Notes under the pieces: model-generated
What the model was told of the DNA's origin: nothing
The model's input: the letters and a program-made list of their open reading frames with translations, nothing else
Databases searched by the model: none
Assembly (NCBI GenBank): GCA_944321645.1
Contig: CALUMB010000007.1
Span: 1 to 56,069, forward strand
DNA: 56,069 nucleotides
From: an uncultured Prevotella sp.
GTDB lineage: Bacteria; Bacteroidota; Bacteroidia; Bacteroidales; Bacteroidaceae
Reading direction: 5' to 3'
Shown: positions 17,599 to 25,266 of the stretch, in pieces
How positions within the stretch are numbered: position 1 is the stretch's first letter
Layout of the letters: every line of letters begins with the position of its first letter
Translations under genes and position numbers: made by a program

Positions 17599-18804
17599 TC
17601 ATTCCGGCGGCGCAAGCTTGTATTTAGGCTTCTTGCGGGTGGCCTTCCTCGGTTCGAGGAAGCCTGCCCATGCGGCAGGCCGCCCCACCCCCTCGTATTG
17701 CCGCCACCGCTGCATCACCTTCGATACATAATCCACAGTCTCGCTCCCGCGCATATAGCCGTACTCCACCACCGGGTCGCGGTAGTAGCGCGGGTCGGAC
17801 AGCAAGAGCACATACTGCGATACCTCCCGCCACGACTTGCCGTCGCGGCCATGCTTAGAGGCAAGCCGCATGGCGTCGCGTATGTGGTGGTAGCCGCCGT
17901 TATAGGAAGCGAGCACGAAGCTGAGCCTCTCGCGCCTGTCGGCAATGTCGGAAAACCTGCCTTCCAGCTGCCCGAGAAACCGGGTGGCGGCCTCGATGTT
18001 GTCCTCCGGCACGAACAAGTCGGCATACGACAGCCCCAACCGGCTCGCCGTAGACGGCATTATCTGCATCAGGCCGCACGCCCCGGCCCACGACTTGGCT
18101 TCAGGGTCGAACGTAGACTCCTGGTAACACTGGGCGGCGAGCAAGCGCCAGTCCCACCTTATCTTGCGGCTATGCTCTACAAACAGCGCGTCGTAGCTTG
18201 AAATCACGCCGCGCCTGCGGTCCTTCATGGGCGAATAGACGTGCCTGCGCACGCTGCGCGACCCAAGCAAAAGCCTCTCTTCGCGCTCCACCTCGCCAAG
18301 CAAGGCCGGCCTGAACCAAGCGTCCAAAGCCTTTGCCAACTGCGGCTGCGACGACGTTACGACCCAGCGGGCCGACTGCCTGCCTGCCGACGGGCCACAT
18401 AATATATATGCGCCACCGCCGGAAATGCTGCCGCCCACGAACGACGGCGGCACCGGAAAGGCTATCACGTCGCCCTCGCCCGCATCCAACCGGCGGAACA
18501 TCTCCACCGTGTCGCGGCAAACCTCCACCCTGAGGGCCACCCCTATCTTGTCGGCAAAGCGCTGGCAGAGCAGGAAATGGGTGCCGAGGTGCTTGCCGCG
18601 GTAGTCGTAGCAGTACTCCGGCCCGCTTAGCGTGAGCATGATAAGCTCGCCGTTGCCCTGAATCTTGTCCAAGTCGAAGGCGGCGCCCTCCTGCGCACTT
18701 TCGCCTGCGTCAGCCCCCCACGGGGTTGCCTCGCGCCCCGCCTCCGCGTTGCCGCAGGAGGAAAGCATAAGGCAGATTGCCGGAAGCATCAAGGCCGGCC
18801 TCAC
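17599..18804 (-). CDS. MltF-like membrane-bound lytic transglycosylase lipoprotein
   Basis: About 401 residues. The signal is a lipoprotein type (LMLPAICLMLSSC, lipidated Cys). Residues about 40-195 look like a solute-binding-protein-3 domain, as in MltF. The SLT domain follows with the catalytic glutamate in QCYQESTFDP, then GACGLMQIMPSTASRLGL and ASYNGGYHHIRDA. It would cleave peptidoglycan at the outer membrane with 1,6-anhydro product release. The start is uncertain: GTG 18804 gives MRPA plus a normal hydrophobic core. ATG 18789 leaves too short a signal, and a TTG at 18840 also exists. The basic tail (RKATRKKPKYK) is a common feature of Bacteroidales homologs. Confidence 0.88.
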   Translation of the reverse strand: MRPALMLPAICLMLSSCGNAEAGREATPWGADAGESAQEGAAFDLDKIQGNGELIMLTLSGPEYCYDYRGKHLGTHFLLCQRFADKIGVALRVEVCRDTVEMFRRLDAGEGDVIAFPVPPSFVGGSISGGGAYILCGPSAGRQSARWVVTSSQPQLAKALDAWFRPALLGEVEREERLLLGSRSVRRHVYSPMKDRRRGVISSYDALFVEHSRKIRWDWRLLAAQCYQESTFDPEAKSWAGACGLMQIMPSTASRLGLSYADLFVPEDNIEAATRFLGQLEGRFSDIADRRERLSFVLASYNGGYHHIRDAMRLASKHGRDGKSWREVSQYVLLLSDPRYYRDPVVEYGYMRGSETVDYVSKVMQRWRQYEGVGRPAAWAGFLEPRKATRKKPKYKLAPPE

Positions 18805-18881
18805 AAATCCTAAAGGCTCCACTATAAACTTAATATGCAATAAATATTCCGGTTATACCCGTTTCATTTACAAATCCGACG

Positions 18882-18889
18882 CAAAGGTA
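18882..18889 (-). promoter_or_regulatory. -7 element for the transglycosylase gene
   Basis: TACCTTTG on the minus strand, about 78 bp before the proposed GTG start. It is divergent from, and only about 9 bp away from, the hisG promoter, so the two may compete. Confidence 0.5.
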
Positions 18890-18897
18890 AGATTTTT

Positions 18898-18929
18898 TTT
18901 GCACAATAGCATATTATTGTGTAAATTTG
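18898..18929 (+). promoter_or_regulatory. hisG promoter with an operator-like palindrome in its spacer
   Basis: TTTG (18898-18901), a 20-bp spacer and TAAATTTG (18922-18929) match the Bacteroidota consensus. The spacer is almost exactly filled by a perfect inverted repeat CACAATA-N6-TATTGTG (18902-18921). A protein bound there would cover both promoter elements, so this is a good candidate operator for repression of the his genes. ATG of hisG is 20 bp past the -7 element. Confidence 0.75.
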
Positions 18930-18949
18930 CAACGCTTTAATATAAAATA

Positions 18950-19807
18950 ATGAAGATGTTACGCATTGCTGTTCAATCCAAAGGCCGCCTGTTTGACGAC
19001 ACGATGAATCTTCTGGCGGAGGCAGACATAAAAATCAACGCCAACAAGCGCACGCTGCTGGCGCAGTCGCCCAACTTCCCGCTTGAGGTGCTATACCTGC
19101 GCGACGACGACATTCCGCAGACCGTGGCGAGCGGCGTTGCCGACATAGGCGTGGTGGGCGAGAACGAGTACCTGGAGCGGAACGACAGCGCGGAAATAGT
19201 GAAACGGCTCGGGTTCAGCAAGTGCCGGCTGTCCATAGCCGTGCCGCAAGGCGCAGGCTACACCGGCCTTGACTGGCTGGAGGGCAAGAAAATAGCCACC
19301 TCATACCCCGTGATACTGCGCAGGTTCCTAAACTCGAAGGGCATAAAGTCAGACATTCACGTAATAACCGGGAGCGTGGAAATATCGCCGGGCATAGGGC
19401 TTGCCGACGCCATTTTCGACATAGTGAGCAGCGGCTCCACCCTAATCAGCAACAACCTGTTAGAGGCCGAAGTGGTGATGCAAAGCGAAGCCGTGATGAT
19501 TGCCTGCCGGAACATCGACGAGGCGAAAAGGGAGACACTGAAGGAAATGCTATTCAGGATTGACGCCGTGCGCAACGCCGAAGACAAGAAGTACATACGC
19601 ATGAACATACCAAGGGCAAGGCTGGGCGACATCATCGACGTGCTGCCCGGACTGAAAAGCCCCACGGTGATACCGCTTGCCGACAGCGAGTGGTGCTGCG
19701 TACACACGGTGCTCGACCAAAAGTGCTTCTGGGAGATACTGGGCAAGCTGAAAAGCCTGGGGGCGCAGGGCATACTGGTGACGCCAATCGAAAAAATGAT
19801 AATGTGA
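18950..19807 (+). CDS. hisG: ATP phosphoribosyltransferase, long form
   Basis: 285 residues, the long HisG form with a C-terminal ACT-like regulatory domain (about 210-285), so no HisZ partner is expected. Family marks are LRIAVQSKGRLFDDTMNLL, VADIGVVGENEY and the PRPP-site region GIGLADAIFDIVSSGSTL. It makes phosphoribosyl-ATP, the first and feedback-inhibited step of histidine synthesis. First gene of a hisG-hisD-hisC unit; 22 bp to hisD. ATG 18950 and ATG 18956 are both possible starts. Confidence 0.96.
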   Translation: MKMLRIAVQSKGRLFDDTMNLLAEADIKINANKRTLLAQSPNFPLEVLYLRDDDIPQTVASGVADIGVVGENEYLERNDSAEIVKRLGFSKCRLSIAVPQGAGYTGLDWLEGKKIATSYPVILRRFLNSKGIKSDIHVITGSVEISPGIGLADAIFDIVSSGSTLISNNLLEAEVVMQSEAVMIACRNIDEAKRETLKEMLFRIDAVRNAEDKKYIRMNIPRARLGDIIDVLPGLKSPTVIPLADSEWCCVHTVLDQKCFWEILGKLKSLGAQGILVTPIEKMIM

Positions 19808-19829
19808 AACGAAACAAACTGTTGCGACT

Positions 19830-21119
19830 ATGGAAACAATAATGTTCCCAAAGAGGGAAGAATACGCCCGGATAGCGGCGCGGCCACACCTGGACTTCGG
19901 AAAGCTGGAGGCATCGGTGGACGCAATACTCGCCGACGTGAGGCAAAACGGCGACAAGGCCGTTGCGAAATACGGCGAAATGTTCGACGGCGCAAAGCTG
20001 GCGTCGCTCGAAGTGACCGACGGCGAAAAGGCCGAAGCCGAGCTGTCGGTGAGCCGCGAGCTTAAGGAAGCCATCGAGCTGGCCCACAAGAACATAGAGA
20101 CATTCCACAGGTCGCAGCAGCCACGCCACGCCAAGGTGGCCACCTCGCCCGGGGTGACGTGCTGGCAGAAAAGCGTGCCGATACAGAAGGTGGGGCTTTA
20201 CGTTCCCGGCGGGTCGGCCCCGCTGTTCAGCACGGTGCTCATGCTCGCCACCCCCGCCAACATCGCGGGATGCGGCGAAATAGTGCTCTGCACCCCGCCG
20301 CAGCGCGACGGCAAGGTGCACCCGGCCGTAGTGGTGGCCGCGCGCATAGCCGGCGTAGGCCGGATATTCAAGGCCGGCGGCGTGCAGGCCATCGGGGCAA
20401 TGGCATACGGCACGGAGACTATACCCAAGGTCTACAAGATATTCGGCCCCGGCAACCAGTATGTCATGGCCGCCAAGCAACGGGTGAGCCTGCGCGACGT
20501 GGCCATCGATATGCCAGCAGGCCCGTCGGAGGTGTGCGTGATAGCCGACGAGGGCGCCGACGCCGCGTTTGTGGCCGCCGACCTGCTGTCGCAAGCCGAG
20601 CACGGCCCCGACTCGCAGGTGCTGCTCGTCACCACGAGCGAAAGCCTAATAGGCCGGGTGAAGGAAGAAATAGGCCGGCAGCTCGCCGCGCTGCCGCGCA
20701 TGGGCATAGCCGCCAAGGCTCTGGGAAACAGCAAGATAGTGCTCGTGGCCGACAGCGACGAGGCCATAAGGCTGTCGAACGCCTACGCCCCGGAGCACCT
20801 TATCATCCAGACGGCCGACTGCGACGCCCTGGCCGAAAAGGTGGTGAACGCGGGCAGCGTGTTCCTCGGCAAATACGCTTGCGAGAGCGCCGGCGACTAC
20901 GCGAGCGGCACAAACCACACGCTCCCGACCAGTGCCTACGCCAAAGCATACAGCGGGGTAAACCTCGACAGCTTCTGCCGCAAGATTACCTTCCAAAGCC
21001 TGACCGAAGAAGGCGCAAGGAACATTGGCCCGGCCGTGATGGAAATGGCCGCCGCCGAATCGCTCGACGCACACAAAAACGCCATGGCGCTAAGGATGGA
21101 GGGCGCAAGGCAAAGATAA
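19830..21119 (+). CDS. hisD: Histidinol dehydrogenase
   Basis: 429 residues, family length. Zinc and substrate residues are recognisable in LLSQAEHGPDSQ (Gln and His ligands), YAPEHL (general-base Glu-His) and GDYASGTNHTLPTS, with the late histidine in ESLDAHKNAM. GLYVPGGSAPLFSTVLML is the usual nucleotide-site stretch. It oxidises L-histidinol to histidine in two NAD-dependent steps. It lies between hisG (22 bp) and hisC (46 bp) in the same direction. Confidence 0.96.
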   Translation: METIMFPKREEYARIAARPHLDFGKLEASVDAILADVRQNGDKAVAKYGEMFDGAKLASLEVTDGEKAEAELSVSRELKEAIELAHKNIETFHRSQQPRHAKVATSPGVTCWQKSVPIQKVGLYVPGGSAPLFSTVLMLATPANIAGCGEIVLCTPPQRDGKVHPAVVVAARIAGVGRIFKAGGVQAIGAMAYGTETIPKVYKIFGPGNQYVMAAKQRVSLRDVAIDMPAGPSEVCVIADEGADAAFVAADLLSQAEHGPDSQVLLVTTSESLIGRVKEEIGRQLAALPRMGIAAKALGNSKIVLVADSDEAIRLSNAYAPEHLIIQTADCDALAEKVVNAGSVFLGKYACESAGDYASGTNHTLPTSAYAKAYSGVNLDSFCRKITFQSLTEEGARNIGPAVMEMAAAESLDAHKNAMALRMEGARQR

Positions 21120-21165
21120 CCCGACAACACACACGCCAACAGGCACGTAAAAAGAAGGAAACGAA

Positions 21166-22206
21166 ATGAAAGCTTTAGAACAACTCGCAAGGCCAAACAT
21201 CTGGAGGCTGAAGCCTTACAGCTGCGCACGCAACGAATACAGCGGGAGAAGCGCTACGACCTTCCTCGACGCAAACGAGAACCCGTACAACGCCCCATAC
21301 AACAGATACCCCGACCCGCTGCAGGCGGAGCTTAAAGCCGCCGTGGCCAAAGTGAAGGGCGTGCCGGCGGAAAACATCTTCATAGGCAACGGCAGCGACG
21401 AGGCCATCGACCTGGCATACCGCTGTTTCACGCGCCCGGGCGCAGACAACGTGGTGGCAATAGCGCCGACTTACGGGATGTACAAGGTGTGCGCCGACAT
21501 AAACGACGTGGAGTACAGGGCCGTAAACCTCGACGAGGGCTTCAGGCTGAACGCCGAGAAAACGCTGTCGGCCTGCGACGAAAACACAAAGCTGCTCTGG
21601 CTGTGCAGCCCCAACAACCCCACGGGCAACAGCCTCGACCGCAGCGAAGTGGAAACCATACTCGACCTCTTCGACGGCATCGTAATCATCGACGAGGCAT
21701 ACAGCGACTTCTCCAAGGCCAAGACCTTCAGGCACGACATTGCCAAGCGGCCAAACCTGATAGTGCTCAACACCATGAGCAAGGCGTGGGGATGCGCCGC
21801 GCTGCGCCTCGGCATGGCCTTTGCCGACAAGGCCATCGTCGGCCTGTTCAACAAAGTGAAGTACCCATACAACATCAACCTGCTCACGCAGCAGCTTGCC
21901 TTAAAGGCACTGCAAGACCCGTTCCAGGTGGACAAATGGGTGAAAACCATACTGCTCGAGCGCGAGCGCATGGCCGACGCCTTCGGCCTGCTGCCCATCT
22001 GCAATAAGGTTTACCCCTCGGAAGCCAACTTCCTGCTGGTGGAGATGGCCGACGCAAACGCCGTCTACGACTACCTCATAGGCAAAGGCATCGTGGTGAG
22101 AAACCGCAGCAGCGTGACGCTGTGCGGCAACTGCCTGCGAATAACCATTGGCTCGAAGAGCGAAAACAACGAGCTGCTATCCGCCCTGAGGCAATACGGA
22201 GGGTAA
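21166..22206 (+). CDS. hisC: Histidinol-phosphate aminotransferase
   Basis: 346 residues of PLP fold type I. Markers are [19 protein letters not shown] near the N-terminus, [12 protein letters not shown], the aspartate in IIDEAYSDF, and the PLP lysine in [15 protein letters not shown]. It converts imidazole-acetol phosphate to histidinol phosphate. Last gene of the unit: hisB, which usually follows in Bacteroidales, is absent, and a repeat-bearing gap lies downstream. No clear terminator was seen. Confidence 0.95.
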   Translation: MKALEQLARPNIWRLKPYSCARNEYSGRSATTFLDANENPYNAPYNRYPDPLQAELKAAVAKVKGVPAENIFIGNGSDEAIDLAYRCFTRPGADNVVAIAPTYGMYKVCADINDVEYRAVNLDEGFRLNAEKTLSACDENTKLLWLCSPNNPTGNSLDRSEVETILDLFDGIVIIDEAYSDFSKAKTFRHDIAKRPNLIVLNTMSKAWGCAALRLGMAFADKAIVGLFNKVKYPYNINLLTQQLALKALQDPFQVDKWVKTILLERERMADAFGLLPICNKVYPSEANFLLVEMADANAVYDYLIGKGIVVRNRSSVTLCGNCLRITIGSKSENNELLSALRQYGG

Positions 22207-22348
22207 ACTTGCGACCGGCCAGGCGCCAAACAGGGCGGCAAGGCTTGGCAGCCAGGCCGCAGGCCGCGCCGAACGCCCTGCTTGAAAATGTGCAACTAAA
22301 AAGCGGCTTGCAGCCCTCCGGATTTAACACAAGGCGGAAACAGACTGC

Positions 22349-22436
22349 AATATGTGCCGTTTCGCGCTCCAAAACGCGCCGTTTCAGCTTGCGAAACGAC
22401 CCATTTTGGAGCGCGAAACGGCACATTTCATAACGC
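22349..22436 (+). repeat. 4 x 22-bp palindromic array, copy B
   Basis: Four units at 22349, 22371, 22393 and 22415. Arms 22352-22374 and 22404-22426 are perfect complements over 23 bp, so the whole array folds as one long hairpin. It lies in the 569-bp convergent gap between hisC and a TPR gene. The motif CGGATTTAACAC just before it (22319 on) also flanks copy C, so B looks like a shortened copy in the same orientation as C. The rest of the gap (22207-22318, 22437-22775) holds no gene I can support. Confidence 0.8.
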
Positions 22437-22775
22437 GCTTTGCGTCAGGCGGTTATGGGACATGGGGGATATTGCCCTGCGTTAAGTTAAAAGTGTTAAC
22501 GCAAAAGCGGCATTTTAGGAACGGTTCCGATTCCACTTTCATATGGATTGCGGGTGGATTTTTGTGACGGCTCGGGTCGTCGTTTAGCTGGCTTGGCTGG
22601 CAAACGACGAAGGGCGGCAACCAAAGCAAGCCGCACACACACCGCAAGCCACGGGCAAGGGGGAACGCCAAGACGCGGTGGTAGCTTTACAATGAAAGCC
22701 CAAACAAGATTCCATGTCTTGCCAACGGCAGGTTGAAGCGCACCGGGCAGGCTGGGGCAAGAGGCCAGGCACGGG

Positions 22776-23981
22776 TCAGTTTAAAAGCGAATCTACCTCT
22801 TCAAACTGCTTCCCCTTGTTCAGGTAAAAATATATTTTATAGAGGGCGGGCCCCCACTTCTGCTTTTTGCCGGGCGCAAGCCGGCGGTAGTTCTCCATAT
22901 ACGGCAGGGCCTTGGAGTAAAGTTCGCGCATGACCTTGCGGTTGCCACGGCCTCCACTGCCCTTCCCAAGCACATTGGCCTTGTTGACGTAAGCTATCCC
23001 GGCGTTGTAGTACGGCTCGGCCAGGGTGTCGTTAAGGCATATTATCGAGTCGCTCACGGCCACGCACTCGTCATAGCGGCCCATGTTCAGAAGCACGGAC
23101 GACTTGGCGAAAAGGAACAGCGTGTTGTCCGGGTCGGCAGCTATGGCCCTGTCGGCCACCACGAGCGCACTGTCAAGGCGGCCTGCGTCGGTATAGCAAT
23201 CGATGAGGTGGGAAAAGAAATACGGCGAGTCGGAGTAAAGGGCGAAGCCACGGCGCAACACCTCCATGTAGCTTTTGGCATCCTTAAGCCACGAATAGGC
23301 GGCAGACACATACACCAACGTGGTCCGGTGCTTTTGCGCGGAAGTGTCGCGCAGGGCCACGTCAGAATATTTCAGGGTGAGCTTCGGGTCCTTAAGCCTA
23401 AAGCCGCAGTAGGTAGCCCAATAGGCCGCGTCGGCCATCTTGCCGTCGTTTGCCCAATAGTCGAACTTGGAAAACAGCGGCTGGTTGCCGCAGTCGAGGT
23501 ATGTGTCGAAGAAAGAGAACGCGGTCTTGAAGTCGCCCTTGCGCACGTTGTACGTCCCGCCGTAGAAAAGGTTCGGGCGATATGTGTCAAGTTCGGCGGC
23601 GTGCCTCTTCCTGTACTCCAGCTTCACCCTGCCTTTCTTGTCGGGAAGCATATCCACCGAGTCCAGCGACTCGTATATTGCGAACATGCTCTTGGCCAGG
23701 TTGAAGAGCGAAGCCGTGTCGTATTGCTGCTTGAGATACAGTTTTTCGTTGCCCACTTCGTATTGTTCGAGCACCGCCTGATAAAGAAGCAAGTACACCT
23801 TGGGATTCATCCTGCTCAACGAATCCTTGGCCAACAGTTCCCTCAACAGCTTCTCGGCCTTGTCGAAGTCCTTGCCGCTCTTAATGTAAGACCGTGCTTG
23901 GGCCATCTCCTTACGCTGAGCCATCAAGCACGGTCTCACTGCCATTAAGAGAAGCGTTATAAAAATAAGCTTCCTTACCAT
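22776..23981 (-). CDS. Secreted tetratricopeptide-repeat protein
   Basis: 401 residues. A signal peptide (MVRKLIFITLLLMAVRPCLMAQ) is followed by helical repeats of TPR type, clearest at DSALVVADRAIAADPDNTLF and EPYYNAGIAYVNKANVLGKG. It resembles the upstream gene at 23994-25238 over its whole length (same order of a signal, a short repeat pair, then a PLF-containing block GNQPLFSKFD against ESPLFTGID), so the two look like an old tandem duplication. Gap to that gene is 12 bp. Probably periplasmic, with a scaffolding role; no specific function is known. Start taken at ATG 23981. Confidence 0.82.
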   Translation of the reverse strand: MVRKLIFITLLLMAVRPCLMAQRKEMAQARSYIKSGKDFDKAEKLLRELLAKDSLSRMNPKVYLLLYQAVLEQYEVGNEKLYLKQQYDTASLFNLAKSMFAIYESLDSVDMLPDKKGRVKLEYRKRHAAELDTYRPNLFYGGTYNVRKGDFKTAFSFFDTYLDCGNQPLFSKFDYWANDGKMADAAYWATYCGFRLKDPKLTLKYSDVALRDTSAQKHRTTLVYVSAAYSWLKDAKSYMEVLRRGFALYSDSPYFFSHLIDCYTDAGRLDSALVVADRAIAADPDNTLFLFAKSSVLLNMGRYDECVAVSDSIICLNDTLAEPYYNAGIAYVNKANVLGKGSGGRGNRKVMRELYSKALPYMENYRRLAPGKKQKWGPALYKIYFYLNKGKQFEEVDSLLN

Positions 23982-23993
23982 CAAAAATTCAAA

Positions 23994-25238
23994 TTACTTC
24001 TTCTGTAGCAAGGCTTCCATTTCCGAAGTCTTGGCCTCGTCGCCCAGCTGGTAGTAAATCTGGTAGAGCGTGTAAGCCCAGTCCACACTTTGGCGGTTGG
24101 GGTCAAGCTCGCGCGACTTCTCGAGGTAGGTCTTGGCCTCGGCAAGTATCGCCTTCACCTTGTTGGCGTTGTCAACGGTTATCTTGCCCGTGTTCTTGTC
24201 GGCCAGCTTGTCCTTCAGTTCCGACGCCTTGCGGTAGAGGCACACGCCGGCGTTGAACACAACCTGCACGAACGTGGGGTCAATCTCGGCGGCCTTGTTG
24301 TACGAAGCCACGGCATCGTCCCACTTGCCGGTGTTCATCTCGACCTCGCCCTTAAGCGCCCAGGTCATCTTGTTGTTCGGATCCTTTGCGATTTCCTCCT
24401 CTGTCCAAGCCTTAAGCTCGTTTTGGCGGCCGGGCTTTGTGTAGTAGTCCATCAGCATGTTGAAGTAGCGCGACTCCGAAGGATACTTCGCGTGCAAGTC
24501 CTTAACCACGGCAAGGTACTCCAAGGAGTCTTCCTTCGTCTTTGCGCCGTCACGCTTTGCGAAAAGCAAGATTTCGCCGGCGTCCTGTGCCTTTGCCGAA
24601 TCCTCGGCGGCAATGGTGGCATACTTGGTGGCCGTGGCGTAGTCTTTCTGGTTGTAGGCGGCCAGGCCGATGTAGTAGCACACGTCGGCGCGGTACGGGT
24701 CTTTAGTCATGTCGATGCCCGTGAACAGCGGAGACTCTGCGCTGTCGATGTACAGGCGCCATGCCTTGATGGCCTCGTCCACATTGCCGTGGTTGTAGGC
24801 GAAAAGCCCGGCGCTGATAACGTAAGGACGGGAAAGCGCAAACTTCTTGCCGTTTGCCTCGCGGAAGCGGATTTTAACCTTGCCTTTTTCGTTAGGCGCA
24901 CAGTCGTATTCGTCGCACTTCAGCGCAGCCTCAAGCGAAGCCACCATGGCCTTGTGCATCGCAGTGGTGTCGTAAGGGGTCGAGGTGTTGTTCTGCTTAT
25001 TGTCGATTTCCGCCTGCTGCCCTTTCATGTAGAGCTGATACTGGATGTCGCCCATCAGGTTCCATGCCTCGGCTTTGTCCTCCGTCTGGTCTGAAGTCAA
25101 GGCCGGCGTAAGCGTGGTTGCGGCCTGCTCCAATTCTCCCTTGTCGCACAGCTTCTTGGCTTGCTTCACCAAATCATCCTGTGCGAACGCAGTCGTGGCA
25201 AAAAGTGCCACCGCTGCCATCATCATAACTTTTTTCAT
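23994..25238 (-). CDS. Secreted tetratricopeptide-repeat protein (paralog)
   Basis: 414 residues with signal peptide MKKVMMMAAVALFATTAFAQ and several TPR motifs (LCDKGELEQAATTLTPAL; LKGEVEMNTGKWDDAVASYN then KAAEIDPTFVQVVFNAGVCL). Expected in the periplasm. It follows gyrA by 28 bp on the same strand with no promoter match between, so it is likely co-transcribed with gyrA. This gyrase-TPR neighbourhood recurs in Bacteroidales as far as I recall, but I know no functional tie. Confidence 0.85.
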   Translation of the reverse strand: MKKVMMMAAVALFATTAFAQDDLVKQAKKLCDKGELEQAATTLTPALTSDQTEDKAEAWNLMGDIQYQLYMKGQQAEIDNKQNNTSTPYDTTAMHKAMVASLEAALKCDEYDCAPNEKGKVKIRFREANGKKFALSRPYVISAGLFAYNHGNVDEAIKAWRLYIDSAESPLFTGIDMTKDPYRADVCYYIGLAAYNQKDYATATKYATIAAEDSAKAQDAGEILLFAKRDGAKTKEDSLEYLAVVKDLHAKYPSESRYFNMLMDYYTKPGRQNELKAWTEEEIAKDPNNKMTWALKGEVEMNTGKWDDAVASYNKAAEIDPTFVQVVFNAGVCLYRKASELKDKLADKNTGKITVDNANKVKAILAEAKTYLEKSRELDPNRQSVDWAYTLYQIYYQLGDEAKTSEMEALLQKK

Positions 25239-25266
25239 GCTGTATAAATTTAGTTTGACAATTGAA

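Noticed and set aside
22207..22775. hisB pseudogene in the gap after hisC
   Set aside because: No frame in the gap shows HisB motifs, and the sequence is mostly array and GC-rich filler.
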